In this document: positions 41,601-49,039 of the stretch, piece after piece | Layout of the letters: each line of letters starts with the position of its first letter | Numbering within the stretch: position 1 is the first letter of the stretch | Assembly: GCF_001642475.1 (NCBI RefSeq) | Contig: NW_019174031.1 | Coordinates: 1 to 64,000 of the forward strand | Source of the DNA: Fonsecaea monophora | Taxonomy: Eukaryota; Ascomycota; Eurotiomycetes; Chaetothyriales; Herpotrichiellaceae | Length of the DNA stretch: 64,000 bases | Direction of reading: 5' to 3' | Program-made: the position numbers and the translations under genes | Notes under the pieces: model-generated | The model's database searches: none | Seen by the model: the letters and a program-made list of their open reading frames with translations, nothing else | What the model was told of the DNA's origin: nothing

Positions 41601-42200
41601 GCATTCGAAGCGGTCCTGGAGCAGGTTCGAAACACGTTGCAGAAGAAGATGGGCAACGATGTAGGCCTCTCAGGCTCATCTGGCCTTTTCAAGTCCGCAG
41701 GTGAAGACCACGAGACTGGGAAATCCAGCAGCACTGCGGCCAAATCTATTGCATCCAGCTGGCGCAAACTTCGATCCAAGTCGAGTACTCCGGCTATGGG
41801 AATTCTGAACGGGCAGAAAGACAGGCTATTGTCTGGTCCAACAATGGCGTCGTTACCCATGACTTCATCCTCGGCTGTAGCTTCTGCGCGGTCACATCTG
41901 AACCGCAAGATCGCACCGCCGCCGACCCCAACGCAGTTGATGAATGTTCAACCTGTCCACGCAGCCTACATGTCGAGCTTGGCACGTCTCTTTGACGCAG
42001 CCCAAGTGCTCGATGGCATTGCCCGGCAGGTGGAAGACCCTGGTCTGAAATGCAGTAACAAAACCCAAGTGGGGTTGGAGCTGGGTGTGAAGAATGCCGC
42101 CGAGTTTTTTGCGTTCTTCATCATTCGGTTTGTCATGGCCGATTTGATGCTGATGGTGGACAAGTTCCTTAAGAGAGGAAGTGAATGGGTCCTGGCTTGA
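38613..42200 (+). CDS. Large MIT-domain protein
   Basis: Protein of 1195 residues in one exon with a MIT (microtubule interacting and trafficking) helical domain at about residues 268-345: MLSKALAVANTAVLLDNAQ, IEGAIEAYAEACELLQQVL and IRNAYSKRIADLHDL. MIT domains bind ESCRT-III tails, so a role in endosomal sorting or a related trafficking step is likely. The first 260 residues and residues 350-900 are disordered, rich in Ser/Pro/Thr with acidic patches. A folded C-terminal part begins near residue 915 (ESFLLRPFWLMRCLYQTLAH, GGYLTTKLFIPRDVWKVRNV) and runs to the end (YMSSLARLFDAAQVLDGIA, GVKNAAEFFAFFIIRFVMAD). This C-terminal block is the best conserved part of such fungal proteins, and its function is unknown to me. 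A long CT-rich leader precedes it. Confidence 0.8.
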   Translation: MDTSGDSVVHNNRRSRSNSTSSPAPTVRKQSTAVGLQHLDSRNVHLRTRPRSPESSMPLTSRFRYDRSRSRSRPENSLSPNLNINRWSHSTSSSVSGIEADAIRTRANTSRRMSIGPSLVSSSAQGKTSMHKRRSSSQSPQARQGSGSAFLQVERTHALRDTNPVGVSPHLTPTSMFNPSAGEYFGETWQSRRTGKNGEAVAVSVHYMRTSPQPTMRSSENVTTQYMTQATLPSTRENLPTTNGRDGSMNDSAPPHVPTRVKSHRSPTQKTMLSKALAVANTAVLLDNAQNIEGAIEAYAEACELLQQVLIRSSVLDDRKRLSDIRNAYSKRIADLHDLDNSFSDLMEKALPEDPPLDETNNSFFSSDGIEPDTTEVLESVQIPPRQESLLPEIFGGESYINQVSARKRIHIPSLAVPMDAQYMPPPLSPRRPSSPTVDGDANTPLATRRPSDAPTAALHTREGSTESTSWLDTLEDGDSTTSRSSRLSSLDFGIQNNHHIVDDFEAEFDAALDAAVDAAYDDNLTEEPTPRPDKNMQDFSDDFSTPVPPAFQPASNGHSLLSSDVELTREYDEGESSEEEERLLEEMTKGFVFDDFSFDNKSKSALPRQSDSSTFSGRTWTSSLPSTTATNNTTLSTLAESLESSAETSPPPIPPAKDSPLTSPPKTGLSQAPPMALPAQPSSRPVSIEKYSGLNIRERRFSGRSGEQLKIETFVRRNSSTIPIKPIAAPPSVPDMDVPAEQQKASQTGPAEPIVPSLAPITPMTTLPSNDSVQSESPGTPALTQGGSQGSIEDSAAMPQSPAKTGKMGPPAAVKKNLSSSSLRVRNLSVATTEISAESPITPISAGFGADSRKVVPPLPSAALPTPSTAAFGPQLLQTGGMYLFDDITATDPPRTPRSPDAPSVSPPQLLEPCPESFLLRPFWLMRCLYQTLAHPSGGYLTTKLFIPRDVWKVRNVKLKALDDKVSQCDLLTAALLKIAKVDTFDADSVLDELQAFEAVLEQVRNTLQKKMGNDVGLSGSSGLFKSAGEDHETGKSSSTAAKSIASSWRKLRSKSSTPAMGILNGQKDRLLSGPTMASLPMTSSSAVASARSHLNRKIAPPPTPTQLMNVQPVHAAYMSSLARLFDAAQVLDGIARQVEDPGLKCSNKTQVGLELGVKNAAEFFAFFIIRFVMADLMLMVDKFLKRGSEWVLA

Positions 42201-42827
42201 TGCGTACCGATTTGTGACGTTATGGGATGTTGGTCTGTAATGCTATCGATCATGATGTTGCAGATGATTGTATGTTGCCTTCCAGCGGCATTGGCGGTGT
42301 TGATGGTGCTTCATTGGTGTTTTGCGGGATGTTCTTGTTGCATTATGAGAAGAATTTCAGTCGCTACAGTATCTGGTTTGTCGTTTTACCATTGTTGCCA
42401 TTGTGTTTTATGATACCACCCAGTGTTTGGAGGCTTAGGCTATGTGGAACAGCCTTCAAGACCAGCAGAAGGGGGGGCTTGGAAGGGGTAGATAAAGAGA
42501 TGATGGGCACGTATATGTGGTCATTGTCTTAGGTAGACTGAGGAGGGGAGCGATGATGTTGGCGAGATACCTAGAGATCAGAGACCTTGCCTAGGATGTA
42601 CCTAGGTACCATTTGTATGCAACATGTCTACCCATGTTATCCTTGTTACTGCGAGCCGTTGGTGTTTGCCCCGATTGACGGTCATTCGGAACAGAGAACA
42701 GCGAAGCCGCGTGCATCGACAAAGTCGTCGTAAAAAGTATCCACGTGAAGACGAGGAAGCAAGCACGCATGTGGTATCTCTTACACAATCCATAGAGCGC
42801 AAGAGAAGGTAGACCTTCCCAAAAGGA
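42201..42827. other. Convergent interval, MIT-domain gene / Ada-type gene
   Basis: 627 bp of 3' flanks. It contains the palindrome TACCTAGGTA at 42599-42608 and related CCTAG pieces at 42570 and 42589. No gene is seen. Confidence 0.4.
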
Positions 42828-43517
42828 TCAGGCTCGAGCCCAGCTCTCTGCATCCTGCTCTGAGCCTGCTATGTAGAGCTCAGGGAAGAGATCTCGAAGC
42901 ACGTCGTCCACTTGCTGGTCGCTATACTGTTCCACTCCCTCCTGCACAAGTCCGACGCTATCCTGAGGGTGTCGTGATGACTCAATCTGTGCATCAGTCA
43001 CCGGTGAATGGCGCTCGGTGTCATTCTGAGCGACACTTTCTGACCGCGACTGGCTTGGCTGGTTTCCTTCTGTCCCAGCTTCTGTCGCGTTGATGATTGC
43101 GTTGGTCATTTCGTGCGGTGACAATCCCTGCAATCTCTTGAACATTCGCTGAAGATGCCACTTGCTGAGCCGGACCTGGTCTGAGAGCTGCTGCAAACTT
43201 ATTTTCTGCCCCCGAGAGGCTGTCGTCTGCACTAGATCAACAGCATGACGGATCTTGACCTGTAGAGGATCTTCCTGTTGTAATACTAGCAAATGAGGTT
43301 TGCAACGCCTGCACGCCCGGTATCCAGCTTCTTCGGCCAGCGGACCGTTGTCGTAAAAGGCAACGTTTGCCCGGCGCGCCAATCGAGCTTTGCAATCCGG
43401 GCGGCAGTATATTCCTGTTGTTTTGACGGCGTATACAAACTCTCCCACAGCCTCAGAGTTGCGGAAAGCTACCGCCGACCACCGAGCTGTTGTGCTTGAA
43501 AACCCTCGCGCCGACAT
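42828..43517 (-). CDS. Ada-type methylphosphotriester DNA repair / AraC-like regulator
   Basis: N-terminal half of bacterial Ada: a zinc domain that takes methyl groups from DNA phosphotriesters on a Cys, plus an AraC-type helix-turn-helix. From the ATG at 43517 (MSARGFSSTTARW) it has 229 residues. The four zinc cysteines fall at 38, 42, 69 and 72 (GIYCRPDC, YRACRRC), exactly the numbers of E. coli Ada. The acceptor Cys38 is therefore present. The HTH is at about 95-135 (ISLQQLSDQVRLSKWHLQRM, FKRLQGLSPHEM). The C-terminal O6-methylguanine methyltransferase domain is absent and replaced by a polar tail. An upstream in-frame ATG at 43691 would add 58 residues including a Thr/Ala repeat. I prefer 43517. 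Such genes in fungi are generally regarded as bacterial in origin. Confidence 0.8.
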   Translation of the reverse strand: MSARGFSSTTARWSAVAFRNSEAVGEFVYAVKTTGIYCRPDCKARLARRANVAFYDNGPLAEEAGYRACRRCKPHLLVLQQEDPLQVKIRHAVDLVQTTASRGQKISLQQLSDQVRLSKWHLQRMFKRLQGLSPHEMTNAIINATEAGTEGNQPSQSRSESVAQNDTERHSPVTDAQIESSRHPQDSVGLVQEGVEQYSDQQVDDVLRDLFPELYIAGSEQDAESWARA

Positions 43518-43636
43518 CGAGCATCTATCAGCTTTAGAGTCGCAGCTTGCTGAGCGCGGACATTGTGAGCCCCAAGGAAAGCACAGGGTTTTGACGTCGG
43601 CTTGCGAGGTCCTCATCCTGATGGACTCTCGCCTGC

Positions 43637-43671
43637 TCGTTGCTGTCGTTGCTGTCGTTGCTGTCGTTGCT
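43637..43671. repeat. 9-bp tandem repeat (TCGTTGCTG)
   Basis: Just under four perfect copies. On the minus strand they would encode Ala-Thr-Thr repeats if the Ada-type gene starts at 43691; otherwise they lie in its leader. Confidence 0.85.
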
Positions 43672-43691
43672 ACACGTGCTGTAAGTTGCAT

Positions 43692-44355
43692 CCCTCTGGT
43701 AGGATGAGACAGTGGATATTGATGCGACTTCTCAGAGCTGGAGCCTGGGATATCGCTCGTTATCTAGATCAAACAAGAGTCTTCCTTTGATTGGTGATAA
43801 CTTGAGCAACTCGCCTGATAGGAACCATGCGTGAGCGTAGTCGGAGTGGCTCCAGAATATTTAGTTCCCTTTGTAAGAGTGGACACAACGTGCTCTGGCC
43901 CAACAATGGCACAGATTGATGAGGGAGGAACTTTTCTGGAACGAAAAAGGGCTGATGTTGTTCTCACAGGAGATCGGGGGCTCAACCGGAGTCAAACTAT
44001 TGGCGGCGGAACGGACGCCTAGATCCTAGAGTTGCTGTAGAAGTGACCAATGACAGGGATACATGATATACCTTCCCGCGTTATGCTGACTGCTTTTGCT
44101 GCAGAAAGGACGCCATTACGCTTCATACCGATTGCAAAATTGTGCTCTCAATGATACCGATGTCTCGTACATTAAAAATCCGGTTGTATACGCGCGGTTG
44201 CCATGAGTCATCTCGACCTCGACCGATGGGTATAAGAAGGGGCACTGTGGTCGAGGATGAGAAGTTGTTGCACGACACCACATCACCTCGTTGGGCTAAA
44301 CATTGTCTTGTCTAGATTGCAAAACACCAGTACCTTCTCGTTCATCCCAGTCGAC
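43692..44355. other. Divergent promoter, Ada-type gene / flavin-reductase-like gene
   Basis: 664 bp. An in-frame ATG at 44257 could extend the flavin protein by 33 residues, but that segment does not resemble the family. No other signal is evident. Confidence 0.4.
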
Positions 44356-45081
44356 ATGACTCACGAAGAAATTTCGCCAGCAATTCTTTACTGGGGCACG
44401 CCAGTGGTGTTGATCAGCACCACGAACCCCGACGAAAGTGCCAACATAGGCCCAATGTCATCAGCCTGGTGGCTTGGGCACGGCTGTATGCTTGGACTCG
44501 ACGCTTCTTCCCAGACCACACAGAATATGCTTCGCACCAAGCAGTGCGTGTTGAATCTTGCCTCGGACAACATGGCAGCGAATGTCAATGCATTGGCTCG
44601 AACGACCGGCACCGACCCAGTCCCATCCTCGAAGCAGGACAGAGGCTATGAGTTTGTCAAAGACAAGTTTGGGTGCGCCGGGCTCACATCTCTGCCTTCA
44701 AAGAAAGTCGCTCCTCCCGGAATCAAAGAATGTCCCGCTGTCATGGAGGCGGAAGTGGTGGCGGTGCATGAAATGTATGGAGGAAGGGCGGTGCAAGGTC
44801 TCGTGCTCGCGATCGAGGTCAGGATTCTGCGAGTCAGCATTCACAAGGAACTCAGACTCAATGGCTTTCGAAACCGTGTCGATGCGGACAAGTGGAAGCC
44901 GCTGATCATGATGTTTTGTGATCTATACGGGTTGAAGGACGGGAAGGTGAAGCAGTCAAGACTTGCAGAGATCGAGGAGGAAATGTACAGAGGATTGACT
45001 GAGACGACAGGAGAAACGGACGATGATGTGGACGACAATTTTGGAGAGCATGTCGTCGGGCTGACTGCTTCGCAACAATAG
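44356..45081 (+). CDS. Flavin-reductase-like FMN-binding protein
   Basis: Split-barrel flavoprotein of the flavin reductase (DIM6/NTAB-like) family, 241 residues in one exon from ATG 44356 (MTHEEISPAILYWG). The FMN-binding barrel occupies residues about 10-175: TPVVLISTTNPDESANIGPM, SSAWWLGHGCMLGLDASSQT, TQNMLRTKQCVLNLASDNMA and ECPAVMEAEVVAVHEMYGG. The C-terminal 60 residues are helical and acidic (QSRLAEIEEEMYRGLTETTG). Relatives reduce FMN for partner monooxygenases or act on flavin-bound substrates; neither can be told here. It opens the accessory-looking stretch that contains the GST fusion and VAO-type genes, 2 kb upstream of the former on the same strand. Confidence 0.78.
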   Translation: MTHEEISPAILYWGTPVVLISTTNPDESANIGPMSSAWWLGHGCMLGLDASSQTTQNMLRTKQCVLNLASDNMAANVNALARTTGTDPVPSSKQDRGYEFVKDKFGCAGLTSLPSKKVAPPGIKECPAVMEAEVVAVHEMYGGRAVQGLVLAIEVRILRVSIHKELRLNGFRNRVDADKWKPLIMMFCDLYGLKDGKVKQSRLAEIEEEMYRGLTETTGETDDDVDDNFGEHVVGLTASQQ

Positions 45082-47065
45082 AATATCAACGGGTGCAAGA
45101 GGAATGTCGAAAGTCCATAGATTGCATGCTCAATAGATTGCGAAGACCAATTCTGGTCTACCAATATTCTTCAGGAATAAGTAAGACCACTGAGGCTTTG
45201 CGAGTGTGATCTTCTGGGAGTCTAGATCTTATGTTGTCAAAACATCTTACCACTTGCACAGACTCCATGTGCTCTCCCAGTCTCTCGCTGAGGCAATGCA
45301 ATGGCGGTCGAGTGGGTTCGTCAAGCTGCGACTAGGAGTTCAAAGAAACTGGTGCCAGGCCCAGTGTCCGGAGATCTTGATCCCAAGCTGTCGTTTCTCG
45401 TGGTCTTAGCATCACCCTTCGTCTTGCCAGCTAGGAGCATCATCATTTGTGGTCCCGAAATATACCTTGACTGAAGTAGGCTGTAGGAGATTCCTTGGTC
45501 AGTGGCAGCCGAAATGGTGGGCGTTGCATGTCGAAGAAAGGGAGGGCAGCTTAGTCTCGGCCTAGAGCTGTAGGGAACTTGCCAGCTTCAAGACGAGGTC
45601 ATCAGGGTGAACACCGATATCCTATCGGGTGTGATTGTGAGAGCGCGAGAGTTGTTGAAGCAATGCATTACGGTGCCTGGGTGGAAGTGGCAGGGATAGG
45701 AAGTGATGCAGCCGCAGGCTTAAACATGCTGCGCCAAATGTACCTCTGACATCGCTGGCCCAGGTCGAAATTTTGGCGGCCATGAGCAGCATCTGTCGCT
45801 ATCAGTGGCTTCATCGTAGGCTGCATCGGTCGAAGTCTGTTACACGCATCGTTCGACCCTTCCCCTGTCAACCTATCTGACCACTCGTGGACTAGCCTGG
45901 TCAGAAGTTGCAGGAAAGGTCAAATGACCATATTCCTTTATCCTTGTCTGCCTCAGTTGCACCTCGTTCTGATTTCACATTCCGCCTGCGTAGGCCTGCA
46001 GTGCATGTCCACGACCCAATCAACTTACGCAGACATCTCAGATGTGATATACCATGCAGCGGACTCATCTGATGGTATTGAGGAAAATGGCTGACGTGCA
46101 CCAACAGACAAGCCTGATTATTCGATGGCACACATCCACGACTTCCTCTTCATCGTCAGCCGGACCCCGATTTACCAGATATCCAACCCCCCTGCTTCCA
46201 GCGGACAGATCAAACTTGAACTGGACAAAAGACGCAAGCTCTCATGTGGCAGTGTCTGAAGATCTTTACGACGGACCATGCTTGTGGGGTAGCCTGTACA
46301 AGACAGCTTGCTTGATGGTTCGGAGTGCGACCGTCCATCGTCAACAAGCGCTAAACCCATCATCTCTCCGCCTTCGTGTTCAACCGTAACACAACGTATG
46401 ATAGCCCGACAGGAATAGAACTTGGCTGGGCTCAATTGGAAGTCGACGACCGTTAACCCTACGTTACTGGCTTAGAGTTTCGCAACGGGCGAATGAATCA
46501 CCTTCGTGCGGCATTCATTTCTGAAGAGCAGCCTCTCTACCAAGAGGGTTTCGACGTCATTCTGGCTGCGGCTTCACGTACCAGAGACATGGAGGAGTTG
46601 TGTCTCAAAATGACGTGAGTCCTGGTAAGACTATCGCCGCAAAGACCTCGGCAGCAAGTCAAACAGGTCTACGTGTCGTGCTGTTGCAACTTTCTCTGCA
46701 CGGAAAATACGCTGCATCTAACCCACACCATCGGCATCAACGCCTTTGGGGGACTGCGAAAAGTACGACATGACCACCCCGCTCCAAACATTCCTGGCAA
46801 GAAGAGGCGGTCCACCTGACCCTATACCCCCCTGCAAATACGAAGAGCTTCTCCAATGGACGCTTGGTTGATCTTGTTTGAGATCTGGGCATCTTGTGGC
46901 ATTCTGTGATTAGGTTTCCTTCACCCGAAATGCTCTCCCTGCTGAAACGCGGGGTAGTGTGTATAACAGCTCGAGGTCATCCACCCTGCCGGACCTACTG
47001 ATCTTTGCATGGGCCGATCCTCCTCCTCTTGTCTTAGGTCAACAGAAGTCCAGGCAAACAAAACA
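45082..47065. other. 2-kb interval upstream of the GST fusion gene, with possible decayed coding sequence
   Basis: No intact gene. The part 46090-46617 has several coding-looking plus-strand pieces in different frames, listed separately. The rest (45082-46080, 46620-47008) shows nothing I can support. Confidence 0.4.
46090..46617 (+). pseudogene. Possible decayed gene fragments, unidentified
   Basis: Three protein-like plus-strand pieces lie in order but are separated by stops or frame changes. One is an Asp/Lys-rich segment around ATG 46124 (MAHIHDFLFIVSRTPIYQIS), ending at 46258. Another is a segment with FVFNRNTTYDSPTGIELGWA at 46374-46455. The third is LEFRNGRMNHLRAAFISEEQ up to a GTGAGT donor at 46615. 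No family is recognised. It may be a pseudogene, a multi-exon gene I could not join, or chance. Confidence 0.25.
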
Positions 47066-48544
47066 ATGCTCGAAGTATACTGTGACCCTTGCACGGTCAA
47101 CAGCCGCAAGGTTCTGGCAGGCCTCGACCTCTTGGGCACCCAATACCACTTCAACCATATCGACTATTTCACCAACGAGCACAAGAGTCCCGAATACCTG
47201 AAAATCAATCCACATGGCACTGTGCCAGCTGCGGTTGATGGGGATCTACAGATCACTGAGTCCAATGCCATTCTGCAGTACGCCGCAGATGCGTGTGGCT
47301 CGATGTATCCGAAAGACCCCAAACAGCGATGTGCTGTAAACCGCTGGCTTCTGTGGGAAGCCTCAGTCTGGTTTCCCAGCTGCTACATATATCTGGTAGA
47401 ATATGTGGTGAAGCCACTTCTCCAGGCCGAACCCGATCAGGCAGCCATTGATGCAGAAGCACCAAAGTGGCACAAGCATGCCGCCATCCTCGACGAACAG
47501 TTGTCTAAAACCAAGTGGCTTGCTGGTGACGATGTCACCATCGCCGATATTGCCATAGCCGCTCCTATGCACCTGCATGCCGCCCAACGCCTGCCGCTCG
47601 AAAAGTATCCCCACCTCACGCGCTGGCTGACGGACCAAGTCGAAAAGCTGCCTCAGTGGCAAAAGACCCAAACCGCTGTCGACAGAGCCTTGTTGCCAGG
47701 TAAGGCTACCACTGCCAATGGCACAGCTACATTTACCCGCGCTAATTTCAACTACACCAAGGACGTTGAACAGCGGACGGAGCTTTATTTCTACGAGTGC
47801 GAAGCTGCAAAGGATATCCATGAGCCTGGGGATGATCCGCACGAAATGACTGTGACGGACGGATGGCACAGAGCCGACTCTTTCTCTGTTGACAAGGAAG
47901 GATTCTCGCTTAGCCACTTCAAGACGGGATTTGAAACCTGGGAAGACGAGGCTTCAGTTCGCGAGCAGTTCTACCCTGAAATAGTGGAATTCTTGAAGAA
48001 CACCACAGGCGCCCTGCGTGTGCTCGTCTTTGACCATACTATCCGTACGCAACGGAATGAAGCCAAGAAGCTGACCCAACAGACGAATACTTCGCAGCGT
48101 GCACCGGTCATGCTGGTGCATTGTGATTACACTGCCGAGTCCGGTCCTGCCCGTGTCCGCCAGCTATTGCAGGATGAGGCTGAGGACCTCCTTTCTCGAC
48201 GCGTGGCATTCTTCAACGTATGGAAACCACTTCACCACACCGTCGAGGAGCGACCATTGGCCATGTGCGATGTCTCTTCGGCTCCAATGGAGGACTTCTT
48301 CAAGCTGTACCTCCAGTATCGTGATCGCGTTGGCGAGAACTATGTCATGCGCCATTCACCCAACCATAAGTGGTGGTACTTCCCCAAGATGACGCCGGAA
48401 CAGGTGATTACTCTGAAGACATATGACTCTGAGACGGACGGGCGTGCTCGGTTTGTAGGGCACAGCGCATTTGAGGATTTAAACTCTGCCCCCAATGCAC
48501 CGATCCGTGAGAGCATTGAGATCCGTACCATCGCTTTCTTCTGA
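47066..48544 (+). CDS. Glutathione S-transferase fused to CmcJ/NvfI-family oxidoreductase
   Basis: Fusion protein of 492 residues in one exon. Residues 1-80 are a thioredoxin-fold GST N-domain (MLEVYCDPCTVNSRKVLAGL, then LKINPHGTVPA and DGDLQITESNAILQYAA). Residues about 90-205 are the helical GST C-domain (WLAGDDVTIADIAIAAPMHL, KYPHLTRWLTDQVEKLPQW). A linker near 212-222 leads into a complete CmcJ/NvfI (AsaB-like) domain at about 225-492. Its metal-site elements are His352 and Asp354 (LVHCDYT) and His466 (FVGHSAFED), with NVWKPLHHTV, PLAMCD, NHKWWYFP and the ending ESIEIRTIAFF. Such domains act as iron-dependent hydroxylases or desaturases in secondary metabolism. The start at 47066 gives the usual GST N-terminus; an ATG at 47009 adds 19 residues. 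The VAO-type gene follows 495 bp downstream on the same strand. Confidence 0.88.
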   Translation: MLEVYCDPCTVNSRKVLAGLDLLGTQYHFNHIDYFTNEHKSPEYLKINPHGTVPAAVDGDLQITESNAILQYAADACGSMYPKDPKQRCAVNRWLLWEASVWFPSCYIYLVEYVVKPLLQAEPDQAAIDAEAPKWHKHAAILDEQLSKTKWLAGDDVTIADIAIAAPMHLHAAQRLPLEKYPHLTRWLTDQVEKLPQWQKTQTAVDRALLPGKATTANGTATFTRANFNYTKDVEQRTELYFYECEAAKDIHEPGDDPHEMTVTDGWHRADSFSVDKEGFSLSHFKTGFETWEDEASVREQFYPEIVEFLKNTTGALRVLVFDHTIRTQRNEAKKLTQQTNTSQRAPVMLVHCDYTAESGPARVRQLLQDEAEDLLSRRVAFFNVWKPLHHTVEERPLAMCDVSSAPMEDFFKLYLQYRDRVGENYVMRHSPNHKWWYFPKMTPEQVITLKTYDSETDGRARFVGHSAFEDLNSAPNAPIRESIEIRTIAFF

Positions 48545-49039
48545 CAACTTCACTGGCCGGGGATGGGGTCCAGATTCAGATATGTAGCTGTAAAGGACCA
48601 GCTGCAGTCTTCTTGTGGTAGCTGCGTAATTCCGGAACTGTGTTTTCTGGCCAAACAATTTTTTCAACCCCTGCATTCACACACATCCTCAGTCTGTCTA
48701 ATGCACCTAGTGATCGATTTCATCATCCTCAAGTGGGGTTAGTCCCACATGTGCGAGACCAAAGGTCGGAACGATAGAGCAGCAGGAAATCCATCGCCTG
48801 CGCCTAATTTGGACAATTTCACCTCCACTTCTCCACATCTTGGGGGAAGATGGAGGATGGCTGCCATGATCTGATGGCCGAGGGCGTGATGGCACGGATT
48901 GCCTCTCCACATGGGCAAAGAGTCAGTAAGTATATATTGTGTCTGATCCTGCGGGCCTGGGTCATGGGTTGATATGTGACTGATTGTCTTGTGACTTGGG
49001 TTGAGCACGACGTATCACTGCCACGTCGATTCTGGCAAC
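48545..49039. other. Promoter region of the VAO-type gene
   Basis: 495 bp between two same-strand genes. The frame is open for 13 codons before the VAO-type ATG but starts only with TTG. No repeat or RNA gene is visible. Confidence 0.4.
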
